Notes: a model not told the origin generated them from the letters alone. A DNA stretch of 64,000 bases from Paraburkholderia madseniana (GCF_009690905.1 NZ_VOSW01000036.1:23262-87261), one strand, 5' to 3'. Positions 53,493-62,148 are shown, numbered from the stretch's first letter. Made by a program: numbers and translations.

Positions 53493-54677
53493 TCACTCGA
53501 TAGACTCGTACGGCAAACCAACGTAGTTTTCCGCGATCGTCTTGAGTCCAGCTTCGGAAATCGTGTAGTAGTCGTAGTCGGTACGCTGCATGCGCTTGTC
53601 GAAGGTGTCGTGCTCCGAGAACTCGTGCAGGAGGTTCGTCATGAACCACGAGAAACGCTCTGCCTTCCACACGCGGCGCAGCGCGATCTGCGAATACTTT
53701 TCCAGTAGATCGGTTCTGCCGTCGCGGTAAACACGATTCAGAATCCGATACAGCGTGCTCACGTCGCTCGCAGCGAGATTCAGGCCCTTCGCGCCGGTCG
53801 GTGGCACGATATGCGCCGCGTCGCCAACGAGAAACAGCTTGCCGTACTGCATCGGCTCAACCACATAGCTGCGCAGCGGCGCGATGCTCTTCTCGAGCGA
53901 CGGACCTGTGACCACCTTCTCCGCTACGTCCTGCGGCAGGCGCGTTTTCAACTCTTCCCAGAAGCGTTCGTCGGACCAGTCCTCGGCCTTCTCGGTCAAC
54001 GGGACTTGCAGGTAGTAACGGCTGCGAGTCGTCGAACGTTGGCTGCAGAGCACAAAACCGCGTTCGTGGTGCGCGTAAATCAGTTCGTGATTGACAGGCG
54101 GCGTGTCGGAAAGCAGGCCGAGCCAACCAAACGGATAGATGCGTTCGTAGTGCGTGAGCACTTCCGCAGGGATCGTCTTGCGCGACACGCCATGAAAGCC
54201 ATCGCAGCCCGCGACGTAATCGCAATCCAGACGGTACGTCTCACCGCTCTTTTCGAAAGTGACATAGGGCGCTTCGCCTTTCACGTCGTGCAGCTGAACG
54301 TTGGCCGCTTCGTAAATCGTGGTCGCGCCGCTTGCCTCGCGCGCCGCCATCAAATCGCGCGTCACTTCGGTCTGGCCGTACACCAGCACCGACGAGCCAC
54401 CCGTGAGCTTCTTCAGGTCGATCCGGTCACGTCGCCCACCGAACACCAGTTCGATACCGTCGTGAACCAACCCTTCCGCATCCATACGCTCACTCACGCC
54501 CGCTTCGCGCATCAGGTCGACCATGCCCTGCTCGAGCACGCCTGCACGGATTCGGCCGAGCACATATTCGCCGCTCTGTCGTTCAAGAATGACGTTGTCG
54601 ATGGCCGCCTTTTGCAGCAACTGTCCCAAAAGCAGGCCGGACGGCCCGGCACCGATGATTACTACCTTGGTCTTCAT
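53493..54677 (-). CDS. pobA: 4-hydroxybenzoate 3-monooxygenase
   Basis: 394 residues, the size of PobA. FAD motif VVIIGAGPSGLLLGQLL at residue 5, GVLEQGMVDLMREAGV near 45, the DG fingerprint CDYVAGCDGFHGVSRKTIP near 152, and GDAAHIVPPTGAKGLNLAASD near 285 are diagnostic of p-hydroxybenzoate hydroxylase. It converts 4-hydroxybenzoate to protocatechuate using NADPH and O2. Here it sits beside P450, SDR and FAD desaturase genes that could make 4-hydroxybenzoate from cyclohexanecarboxylate. Confidence 0.92.
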   Translation of the reverse strand: MKTKVVIIGAGPSGLLLGQLLQKAAIDNVILERQSGEYVLGRIRAGVLEQGMVDLMREAGVSERMDAEGLVHDGIELVFGGRRDRIDLKKLTGGSSVLVYGQTEVTRDLMAAREASGATTIYEAANVQLHDVKGEAPYVTFEKSGETYRLDCDYVAGCDGFHGVSRKTIPAEVLTHYERIYPFGWLGLLSDTPPVNHELIYAHHERGFVLCSQRSTTRSRYYLQVPLTEKAEDWSDERFWEELKTRLPQDVAEKVVTGPSLEKSIAPLRSYVVEPMQYGKLFLVGDAAHIVPPTGAKGLNLAASDVSTLYRILNRVYRDGRTDLLEKYSQIALRRVWKAERFSWFMTNLLHEFSEHDTFDKRMQRTDYDYYTISEAGLKTIAENYVGLPYESIE

Positions 54678-54710
54678 GACCGTTGTCTCCTGTATTCCTC
54701 TATACCGTGA

Positions 54711-55151
54711 CCCGCCGACATTCGACGCGGGGATATGTCTGCCCCGTTAAGTTTGAGCAGACTCGAAAAGCTTGACTTGCTGTCCACCGAACCGGCAGCA
54801 GCCCACTGGTCACACTAAAAACCACCACTGCCGCGTCAGCGGTTCAAGCCTTCTTATCGAGCCTCGGTACGATCCGTCAGCACTTCGCGCTCAAGCGACA
54901 CCTGCTGGCCACTTCGCTTTGTCGCAAACAGCTCGCGGCACGCTTCGCCGCGTGTAAGCGTTTCACTGAGATCACCCAAGGTCCGTCCGTTTCTGAGCGA
55001 ATGCGTGTCCTCTCCGCTAGTGCATCGCGAGCACTTCAACGTGACAGCGCCATACCTTGAGCCTGCCACCGTAGCTCCCCCGGCTGGAACCAGCTGCTGG
55101 GCGCGATGCACGAAAAAGGCCAAAGCGGGTGTGTGATAACGGAGTATCGAC
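54711..55151. other. Gene-free stretch with a possible decayed frame
   Basis: About 440 bp between pobA and the NIPSNAP gene. A plus-strand frame reads through about 54840-55060 as ...IRQHFALKRHLLATSLC..., then a stop, without a start codon or recognised family. No AraC or IclR pobR gene was found. I treat it as non-coding or decayed. Confidence 0.35.
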
Positions 55152-55499
55152 TTACTCTGCGACGCTATCCAGCGCGGCTGCACGAATGAGTCGTGTCTCC
55201 TGTGCCGTGATCAGATGGCCCGATGCCTTGAGATAGGCCGGGAAATCCGGATGCGTATCGCGTGCAAGGCACCGTCGTTCGTAGTCTGCCAGATCGTCAT
55301 ACCCCCACAGGTGGGTGAACTGGTTCTGCGGCCCGACCAGACTTGTCCAAAAGCCGAGCGGGTGTCCAAGCGTCTCGAGCAGGATTGGCATGGCGAGCCT
55401 GTCAAACACCTCGAGAAACTCGGGCATCTTGCGCAGCGCGATAGTGTAGACCCGGAAATCCACGAGGGACTTTGCCAGAAACATTGGGTGGGTGCTCAT
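55152..55499 (-). CDS. NIPSNAP-family protein
   Basis: 115 residues, a ferredoxin-like-fold NIPSNAP domain: DFRVYTIALRKMPEFLEVF near residue 13, LGFWTSLVGPQNQFTHLWGYDDLADYE near 50 in pieces, and a C-terminal TRLIRAAAL. Its start overlaps the desaturase stop by 4 bp (ATGA), so translation is coupled to it. NIPSNAP proteins of unknown role often lie in catabolic operons; here it might assist an isomerisation or act as an accessory in the aromatisation route. Confidence 0.8.
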   Translation of the reverse strand: MSTHPMFLAKSLVDFRVYTIALRKMPEFLEVFDRLAMPILLETLGHPLGFWTSLVGPQNQFTHLWGYDDLADYERRCLARDTHPDFPAYLKASGHLITAQETRLIRAAALDSVAE

Positions 55500-57217
55500 G
55501 CGTGCATCTTCTCTTTGCAGGTCATGGCTTTGGTGGCGATAGCGTTACCGGTGACATAGCCGAAAGTCATATTGGGCCCATGGGTGATACCGGCGCCCGG
55601 ATAGTTGCCGCCCATCACGCTGCGCCGGTCATTGCCGACCGCGTAAAGGCCCTCAATCTGGCTGCCGTCGGCGCGCAGCACCTCGCCGGTGACGCTAGTC
55701 CTGAGGCCGTCGAACGTGCCCAGATCGCCCATCACTACCTTCACCGCATAGAAGGGGCCGGTCGCGATCGGCGCAACGCAAGGATTGGGTTGGTTGTCCG
55801 GATCGGCGAGATAACGGTTGAACGATGTGCGACCGCGATGGAACGCCGGGTCTTCTCCGCGCTCGGCGTCGAGATTGTAGGCAGAGACCGTCATCTCAAG
55901 CGCATCAGGAACAATCCCGCAATTGCGCGCCAGCTCGCCGATCGTCTCGCCCTTGATGAGGTAGCCTTTGCGTAGCAACGGCCCCACCGGCATCGGCGCG
56001 GGCTTGGCATAGCCCAGTCCATACTTGCCGAGCGCCACCTTGTCGCAGATCAGCCACATCGCCGTCTCCCGTTCACCCTCACAGGCTCGCATCAGCGCCG
56101 CGCCAACATCGTGGTAGGAGTTCGATTCGTTGGTGAAGCGCCGACCGTTGCGCAGCACGCCGATCACGCCGGGCTTGTAGCGGTCGAGCAGATGCGGGAA
56201 TACGCCTGTGCGGCCCTTGCCGAAGGGCACCTTTGATACCGGCATCCAGGCCGACGCATCGGCGAAGCCGAGCGCCACGGCACCACCCACCTTCTCCGCC
56301 ATGCTCAGCCCGTCGCCCGTATTGCCGACGGGAGTAGGCGAGAGATGCTCACCCCCACGCGTCACATGCGGATAGACCTGCGCGATGCGCTTGAGATCTT
56401 GCGGGAAGCCGCCGCAAGCCAGCACGACGCCGTGCCGGGCGGTGATCCGAAGGTCACCGTCCGCAGCGGCCGCGCGCGCACCGACCACCTTGCCGTCCTC
56501 GCTCAGCAGGTCCTTCACGGGCGTCGAAGTAAGGATCGGAATGTCGATCGCCAGCGCCGACTTCGCGAGCCTCGCGGCGAGCGCGTTGCCGCTCGTTACG
56601 TTGATCCCCCGCCGGTAAAGCGCCAGCTCCTTGATGTGCGTAGCCAGACGCCGGGCCACGTAGAGGAACGAAACAATGGACTTGGTCGCGCGGAAGAAGT
56701 GCTTGAGGTCCGCGTTCGAGGAATTGAACATCATTCCCATGAAGGTGATCGTCTCGAGCGGCGGCTTGAGGCGGTGCATGTCCTTGCCCAGCCCGCGAAT
56801 GTCATAGGGCGCGGCGAGGATCGAGCGGCCGATGTCGACGCCGCCGGGCGCATCCGGGTGATAGTCCGGATAGAACGTGGGCACGAACTTCATCTCGGTC
56901 TCTCGCTCGAAGAACTCGACCATTCTCGGCCCGTTCTCGATAAAACATTGGACCGCGGCGGCATCGTAGTTGTTGCCCGTCTCGCTCATCATGTATTCGC
57001 GCACGCGCTCGACGGTGTCAGCCGGGTTCTGCTGTCGGCCATATTTGCTCAGCGGAATCCACAAGACCCCGCCCGACAGCGCGGTGGTACCACCGAACAC
57101 GGGCTCCTTTTCGAGCACGATGACATCGAGGCCGCGCTTGCGTGCAGTGATCGCGGTAGCGAGGCCCGCGGCACCCGATCCGACCACGACCAGATCGCAA
57201 GTGATCTCCTTGGCCAT
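55496..57217 (-). CDS. KstD-like FAD desaturase (candidate 4-oxocyclohexanecarboxylate dehydrogenase)
   Basis: 573 residues from the ATG at 57217 (AGGAGA upstream; a GTG lies two codons earlier). FAD motif DLVVVGSGAAGLATAITARK, then LEKEPVFGGTTALSGGVLW, and the C-terminal SVMGGNYPGAGITHGPNMTF block with the Tyr and Gly that in 3-ketosteroid dehydrogenase activate the ketone. Family members remove hydrogens alpha and beta to a ring ketone. Between an SDR and a NIPSNAP gene, near P450 and pobA, it fits the aromatising desaturation of 4-oxocyclohexanecarboxylate to 4-hydroxybenzoate, as described for ChcC enzymes. Substrate assignment is inference. Confidence 0.75.
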   Translation of the reverse strand: MAKEITCDLVVVGSGAAGLATAITARKRGLDVIVLEKEPVFGGTTALSGGVLWIPLSKYGRQQNPADTVERVREYMMSETGNNYDAAAVQCFIENGPRMVEFFERETEMKFVPTFYPDYHPDAPGGVDIGRSILAAPYDIRGLGKDMHRLKPPLETITFMGMMFNSSNADLKHFFRATKSIVSFLYVARRLATHIKELALYRRGINVTSGNALAARLAKSALAIDIPILTSTPVKDLLSEDGKVVGARAAAADGDLRITARHGVVLACGGFPQDLKRIAQVYPHVTRGGEHLSPTPVGNTGDGLSMAEKVGGAVALGFADASAWMPVSKVPFGKGRTGVFPHLLDRYKPGVIGVLRNGRRFTNESNSYHDVGAALMRACEGERETAMWLICDKVALGKYGLGYAKPAPMPVGPLLRKGYLIKGETIGELARNCGIVPDALEMTVSAYNLDAERGEDPAFHRGRTSFNRYLADPDNQPNPCVAPIATGPFYAVKVVMGDLGTFDGLRTSVTGEVLRADGSQIEGLYAVGNDRRSVMGGNYPGAGITHGPNMTFGYVTGNAIATKAMTCKEKMHA

Positions 57218-57248
57218 ATCCACTCTCCTTGTTTTGGTGTGATGGTGC

Positions 57249-58094
57249 TCACGCGGCCGGCGTGGCGTTGAAGCCGGGACGCGGGACCATGTCCATCAGC
57301 ATGCAATCGAGCCCGCCGTCGACGAGCACCTCCGCGCCATTGACGTAGGCAGCCAGGTCAGAGGCGAGGAACAGGGCCGGGCCGGCGAGGTCCTCCGGCT
57401 CGCCGATACGGCGGCTCGCGGTGGCGGCGGCGCGGCGAGCTTCGAAGCCGGGCTCCTCGTAAAACTTCGCGGACAGCGCGGTGCGGATCATGCCGGGCAG
57501 CACGCAGTTGCTGCGCACCCCGCGTGGACCCCACTCCGCCGCCAACTGCCGCGACAGCAGCAGCACGCCCGCCTTGCTCGGGCTATACGAACCGCTATTG
57601 GTCTGCGGACTGAGCGCCGCAATCGAGGCAACGTGAACGATACTGCCTTTGCCTGCCGCCAGCATGTCGCCCCCGAAAGCTCGAGCACACAGAAGATAGC
57701 CGGTCAGGTTCACGGCGATGGCCTGGTTCCAGTCCGCGATCGAGACCGTCTCGAGAGGTCCGGCGCGTAGAAGCCCTGCATTGTTGACGAGCACACTGGC
57801 CGGCCCGAGCGCCGCGCGAACTTCGCCAGCAGCCGCGGCAACCGAGACTTCGTCCGACACATCGCAGCCGAACGCCTGCGCCACCGCACCGGCGTTCCGA
57901 AGTTCGGCGGCGACAGCTTCCGCGCCAGCAAGATTCCAATCCACGAGCGCCACATGTGCTCCGACACTGGCGAACGCGCGCGCGATGCCGGCACCAATAC
58001 CACTGCCTGCACCCGTGACCACGCAGACCTTTCCGTCCAGGTTCAGCGCGTAGGGGGGCGACGCAGCGGCGCGATTTTCAAGTTCCTGTCTCAT
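57249..58094 (-). CDS. SDR, candidate 4-hydroxycyclohexanecarboxylate dehydrogenase
   Basis: 281 residues from the ATG at 58094 (AAGGA upstream; an open extension to 58517 overlaps the AraC gene). TGAGSGIGAGIARAFASVGA near residue 27, NNAG near 108, catalytic Ser in VASIAALS and YSPSK. Expected to oxidise a ring secondary alcohol to a ketone. It heads the unit SDR-desaturase-NIPSNAP and has the AraC-site direct repeat 84 bp upstream. The neighbouring P450 and desaturase suggest the 4-hydroxy to 4-oxo step of cyclohexanecarboxylate aromatisation. Confidence 0.72.
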   Translation of the reverse strand: MRQELENRAAASPPYALNLDGKVCVVTGAGSGIGAGIARAFASVGAHVALVDWNLAGAEAVAAELRNAGAVAQAFGCDVSDEVSVAAAAGEVRAALGPASVLVNNAGLLRAGPLETVSIADWNQAIAVNLTGYLLCARAFGGDMLAAGKGSIVHVASIAALSPQTNSGSYSPSKAGVLLLSRQLAAEWGPRGVRSNCVLPGMIRTALSAKFYEEPGFEARRAAATASRRIGEPEDLAGPALFLASDLAAYVNGAEVLVDGGLDCMLMDMVPRPGFNATPAA

Positions 58095-58177
58095 GTAGTT
58101 ATCCTTTCTGAAATTTCCATGCGATTTTGCTTGCTGAAATCCGTATCGCCATTGAACGCCCCAAGCCCCTGTGGAAC

Positions 58178-58217
58178 AATGGACAGAGATCACATAGAGC
58201 AGGACATAACGTGCATC
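58178..58217 (+). promoter_or_regulatory. AraC-type direct-repeat operator (site 1)
   Basis: Two GGACA elements start at 58181 or 58182-equivalent positions (58181-58185) and 58202-58206, 21 bp apart, inside a 40-bp element that recurs almost unchanged at 62109-62148. The flanks AATGGACAGAGA and AACGTGCATC are shared. It lies between the divergent SDR and araC genes. Two-helical-turn direct repeats are typical AraC sites. Confidence 0.65.
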
Positions 58218-59150
58218 ATGGCCAATGACCAACAGCGCCGCCGGACCGTTCTGCATTTCGCGCTCTATGGCGCGGAAGCCGACCAATCCTGGGTCGACAT
58301 GGTCCATTACGAACGCATTCCCCTGCGTGCCGGCCGTTTCGACTTCGACATCAGGCCGCACATCCATGACGCACTGATCCAGGTGCTCTACGTCACCGCC
58401 GGGGGCGGCGAGACCTTCATCGACGGCAAGAGCTGGGCAGTCGAAGCGCCATGCCTGATCGTCGTGCCAGCGCGCTCGGTTCACGGCTTTCACTTCCGCA
58501 GCGACATCGACGGTCACGTCATCACCGCCGCGCAGTCCGCGCTGGAATCGCTGGCGATGACGGCCGCGCCCGAGCTGCTGGAATTTATCCGCACGCCGAC
58601 GGTGCTGTCGATCGATCCCGACGTCGAGCGCGGCACACCTCTAAACACCCTGTTCGAGTCGATCGGCCACGAGGCGGAGAGCCACGAGCGCTGGCAGTTC
58701 ACCGCAGGCGCGGCACTGGCGATCACCTTGTTCGTCAAGATCGGGCGCCTCAGCGAGAGCGCCCGGCTCTCGGCCAGTTCCGAACAGCGCACCATGGCTG
58801 GACGGATCGAGCGGTTCCGCGCGTTGCTCGACCGCCATTGCCGTGAGCGGCGCCCGGTCGCCAGCTATGCCGACGAGATGGGCGTGAGCACCGGTCAGCT
58901 CTCGCGCATCTGCCGCGCCACCTTCGGGGTGTCGGCAATCGAGGCAATCGATGCGCGCTCGATCCATGAGGCCAAGCGGCTGCTCGGCTATTCGACGCTC
59001 AGCGTGAAGCAGATCGCCAGCGAACTGGGCTTTCAGGACGAGGCCTATTTCGGTCGTTTCTTCCGCAAGCAGACGGGACTGCGGCCAACCGAATACCGCT
59101 TCGCGGCCCACGATCGATCCTTGCCGCCTGAAAAGGGGAGCGCGGGCTGA
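58218..59150 (+). CDS. AraC-family activator (PobR/HpaA-like)
   Basis: 310 residues from the ATG at 58218; a longer start at 58179 would put coding sequence into the conserved operator, so the shorter one is preferred. N-terminal cupin-like sensor (HIHDALIQVLYVTAGGGETFIDGK, in pieces), C-terminal double helix-turn-helix with SYADEMGVSTGQLSRICRATFG and SVKQIASELGFQDEAYFGRFFRKQTGLRP in pieces. This architecture matches PobR/HpaA regulators of aromatic-acid catabolism. Likely activates both the SDR-desaturase unit and the P450 gene in response to a pathway carboxylic acid. Confidence 0.82.
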   Translation: MANDQQRRRTVLHFALYGAEADQSWVDMVHYERIPLRAGRFDFDIRPHIHDALIQVLYVTAGGGETFIDGKSWAVEAPCLIVVPARSVHGFHFRSDIDGHVITAAQSALESLAMTAAPELLEFIRTPTVLSIDPDVERGTPLNTLFESIGHEAESHERWQFTAGAALAITLFVKIGRLSESARLSASSEQRTMAGRIERFRALLDRHCRERRPVASYADEMGVSTGQLSRICRATFGVSAIEAIDARSIHEAKRLLGYSTLSVKQIASELGFQDEAYFGRFFRKQTGLRPTEYRFAAHDRSLPPEKGSAG

Positions 59151-59176
59151 CTCGACCGCGCCCCCCGTCATCCGCT

Positions 59177-61966
59177 TTAGGCCGATAACCCACGGAACTT
59201 GACGAACAGGTGTTCCGGCCCGGAGTTGGTCAGGTTGTTGCCCCGCACATACTGGATCGGCCGTGCCGGATCGAGTGCGATATCGCCAACCTTGCGGGCC
59301 AGAGCCTTCGTCGCGATCAGCGTCTCCAGCTTGGCGAGGGGCGCACCAAGGCATTTGTGCATGCCGTTGCCAAAACCCAAATGACCGTTGGAATCGCGGT
59401 CGATGTCGAACCTCTCGCCGTCGGTAAACTTGCGGCTGTCGCGGTTCGCAGCCGACAGCAGCAAGCGCACCACCGCGCCCTTGGGCAGATCGACGCCCGC
59501 GACCGAGGTCGCCTCGGTGGTGATGCGGCTCACGCGCTGGACGGTCCCACGATAGCGCGCCACCTCCTCGACGAAACGGTCGGCGTCGGCCGGGTTTTCG
59601 CGAATCCGTCCCAGCAGATCCGGCTGTTCGGCGAACATGCGAAAAGCGTTGGCGACAAGGATAGTCGTCGTGTCGTGCCCGGCGATGAAGACGAAGGCGC
59701 ACAGCTCCTTCGCTTCCTTTTCCGAAAGCAATCCGTCCTTCCACATGCGCGCGATATGCCCGCCGATCGACTGGCTGTCGGTGCGGGCGAGCCGCTCCAG
59801 CGCTTGCTTCAGGTAAGCGAAGAAAGCCTGCGCGCTCTGCTCGTCGGTGCCGGTCCCCGGCGCATTGCGGGCGAGGCGCCCGAAGTAGCTGAAGGTCTCA
59901 TCCGACCAGAACTTCATCTTCTCTTCATCCTCGTTCGGCACGTCGATCATCGTGGAGATCGTCGAGATACTGAGCGGGATAGCGAAATCGTCGACAACAT
60001 CGCCGCCGCCTTTGGCAATCATCGCGTCGAGCAGGTCCTCCGCTCTCTGCCCGATCTGCTCGATAAAGGGATCGACCGCCAGCGGCAGGAAGGACGGCTG
60101 GACGACCTTGCGCAAGCGCGAATGGTCGGGCGCATCGAACAGCGTCAGGAACGTCAGCGGTGGCGGGCTGACGACCTCGGAGGAAAACAGCTTGGGATTG
60201 CGAATCGCCTGGTAGACATCGTCATAGCGCGACAGGAACCACACGTCCGAAGTCGCCGACTGGCAACGCAGCACCGGCGCATGCTCGCGCATCCAGCGGT
60301 AGTGCTCGTAAGGGTCGCCTTGCGAGCCGTCATCGACCACCTTGAACGGATCCAGTTCCTCGGGCCAGTCCAGTTCGTGTGAATAGGGCGGAAGGGTCCT
60401 GGCCGTGAACGGGCAAACCTGCGGCGCGCTCTGCGGCACAGCCGTCGGGGGCACGGGGGGCGCCTCGACCTTGGGTGCCGTCTTTCCCTGCGCCATACGC
60501 TCCAGCGCACGGCTCATCGTGGCCTTGGAATGGAGCGCATGTAGCGCAATCACGTCTCGCGCCTTGTTCAGGTCGCCCAGCTCGAAGGCGCCGACAATGT
60601 CCCGGTGCTGCTGGACGATATCGCCGACGATCTCGATCTGGTCGGTCAGCGCGCGGGCGATGTAGTCCTGCACGGCAAGTTGCCGGTAAAGCGCGATCAG
60701 CTGGGTGTTCCGGGAAGCTTCAACCGTGAACATATGGAAGGCGTGATTTGCCTCGATGTAGCGGGGAACGTCGGTAAAGCGCTGCCCGGACACAAACGGC
60801 GCCGTCGCCTCGGCGAGCCGGCGGAACATGATCAATTGCTCGCTCGACAGCCGGCCCATGGTCAGCTGAGCCGCCCCGAGTTCGAGCGCCATGCGCAAAT
60901 CGAAGGCTTCATCCACATCGACAGGAGTCGTGCGCTCCTCGCCGGTCTGAACCACCAGGCCGGTGCCGGCGAACTTCTCGTAATAGAAGTTGCGCGGCGT
61001 CAGCCCTTCGGCAGAGAGAAAATTGCGCACCGCATCGACCATCGGCGGCGGCCCGCAGAGGTACACATCCGCATCGCCATCGTTTAGCTGGGAGGCGCTG
61101 ATGTGGTGGGTCACATAGCCTTTGTTGGGGTGGGCACTGTCGGGGCTGGAGACGGTGCAGGCATAGGTGAAGTTCGGCAGGCGCTGCGCATAGGTTTCGA
61201 GCCGGTCGATGCCAACCAGATCTTCGTCGCTGTTCACACCAAAGATCATGTGGATGGGATACGGATTGCCGCCGTCCGCAACGATCTTGTCCAGCATCGA
61301 CAGGAACGGCGCGAGGCCCGTACCACCCGCCAGAAACAGCACCGGCCGCTCGATGGGGCGCAAGTAGAAGCTTCCCAGCGGGCCACGAATCTCGATTTGG
61401 TCTCCTACTTTGGCGGATTCGCACAGCCAGCTCGACATCACCCCTTGACGCACGTTGCGCACAAGGAAGGACAAACGCGGCTCGGACGGCCCCGAGCTGA
61501 AGGAGTAGGAGCGGGTCTGATCGGTGCCGGGCACCCGGATGTTGACATACTGCCCCGCAAGGAAGCTGAGATCTGCGCGGTTCTCCAACTCGACCGAGAA
61601 GGCGATCGTGGTGTCCGACGCTCGTTGGCAGGCGACGATCCGTCCTTGGTGGGAGGACGGCCCGGTCCCCGAGACATCGGAATTCGTGGCGAGCTGGATC
61701 ACGCAGTCAGAACGTGGGCTCATCTGGCAGGTGAGAACCTTGCGGGCGCTCGCCTCTTCCGGGCTGAGCGCATCTTCCACGCAGTCGCCCAGAACGTAGT
61801 CGCCGGACTCGCAGACCGCCTTGCAGGTGCCACACACACCATCACGGCAATCGAGTGGAATATTGATCCTGGCGCGAATGGCGGCATCGGTGACACGCTC
61901 GCCCTCCTTGCACTCGATGAAGCGGGTCACTCCGTCCTCAAAACGGAATGTTATCTGATGGGCCAT
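59177..61966 (-). CDS. Four-domain self-sufficient P450: ferredoxin-reductase-FCD-P450 fusion
   Basis: 929 residues from the ATG at 61966 (AGGAGAC upstream; 30 extra codons to 62056 look spurious). Residues 1-95 are a BenC-like 2Fe-2S ferredoxin (Cys40, Cys45, Cys48, Cys80). Residues about 105-335 are the FAD/NAD reductase (RSYSFSS at 152, AGGTGLAP at 213, CGPPPMV at 304). Residues about 350-492 match a GntR-type FCD ligand domain with metal-site-like Asn407, His411, His454 and His476. A Pro-rich linker (about 497-516) leads to a P450 domain (about 545-929) with AGHDTT at 762-767, EVAR at 801-804 and haem ligand Cys872 in FGNGMHKC. Predicted NADH-driven hydroxylase, plausibly 4-hydroxylating cyclohexanecarboxylate; substrate is inferred from neighbours. 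Confidence 0.85.
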   Translation of the reverse strand: MAHQITFRFEDGVTRFIECKEGERVTDAAIRARINIPLDCRDGVCGTCKAVCESGDYVLGDCVEDALSPEEASARKVLTCQMSPRSDCVIQLATNSDVSGTGPSSHQGRIVACQRASDTTIAFSVELENRADLSFLAGQYVNIRVPGTDQTRSYSFSSGPSEPRLSFLVRNVRQGVMSSWLCESAKVGDQIEIRGPLGSFYLRPIERPVLFLAGGTGLAPFLSMLDKIVADGGNPYPIHMIFGVNSDEDLVGIDRLETYAQRLPNFTYACTVSSPDSAHPNKGYVTHHISASQLNDGDADVYLCGPPPMVDAVRNFLSAEGLTPRNFYYEKFAGTGLVVQTGEERTTPVDVDEAFDLRMALELGAAQLTMGRLSSEQLIMFRRLAEATAPFVSGQRFTDVPRYIEANHAFHMFTVEASRNTQLIALYRQLAVQDYIARALTDQIEIVGDIVQQHRDIVGAFELGDLNKARDVIALHALHSKATMSRALERMAQGKTAPKVEAPPVPPTAVPQSAPQVCPFTARTLPPYSHELDWPEELDPFKVVDDGSQGDPYEHYRWMREHAPVLRCQSATSDVWFLSRYDDVYQAIRNPKLFSSEVVSPPPLTFLTLFDAPDHSRLRKVVQPSFLPLAVDPFIEQIGQRAEDLLDAMIAKGGGDVVDDFAIPLSISTISTMIDVPNEDEEKMKFWSDETFSYFGRLARNAPGTGTDEQSAQAFFAYLKQALERLARTDSQSIGGHIARMWKDGLLSEKEAKELCAFVFIAGHDTTTILVANAFRMFAEQPDLLGRIRENPADADRFVEEVARYRGTVQRVSRITTEATSVAGVDLPKGAVVRLLLSAANRDSRKFTDGERFDIDRDSNGHLGFGNGMHKCLGAPLAKLETLIATKALARKVGDIALDPARPIQYVRGNNLTNSGPEHLFVKFRGLSA

Positions 61967-62108
61967 GGCGGTGTCTCCTCTAGAGCCGCCCGAACCTGGC
62001 GCTCCGCTGGCGGGATGTTCGGACGGGGTGGCGCGCGGTATTCGTGTTTCTCGCAAGCGCCCGGTGGGTTTAATGCCGCCAATTTAGAGCCTGAGCCGCG
62101 TTCTCCTC

Positions 62109-62148
62109 AATGGACAGAGACGACGTTCAACCGGACAAAACGTGCATC
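62109..62148 (+). promoter_or_regulatory. AraC-type direct-repeat operator (site 2)
   Basis: GGACA at 62112-62116 and again at 62133-62137, 21 bp apart, with AATGGACAGAGA and AACGTGCATC flanks shared with site 1. It is 143 bp upstream of the P450 fusion start and in the same orientation relative to that gene as site 1 is to the SDR gene. Confidence 0.65.

Noticed and set aside
54840..55065. Plus-strand frame reading through IRQHFALKRHLLATSLC upstream of pobA
   Set aside because: No start codon, ribosome-binding site or recognisable family; it is not a pobR gene. Left as possible decay.
58094..58517. N-terminal extension of the SDR gene back to 58517
   Set aside because: It would run through the divergent AraC gene and its operator; the ATG at 58094 fits the SDR family start.
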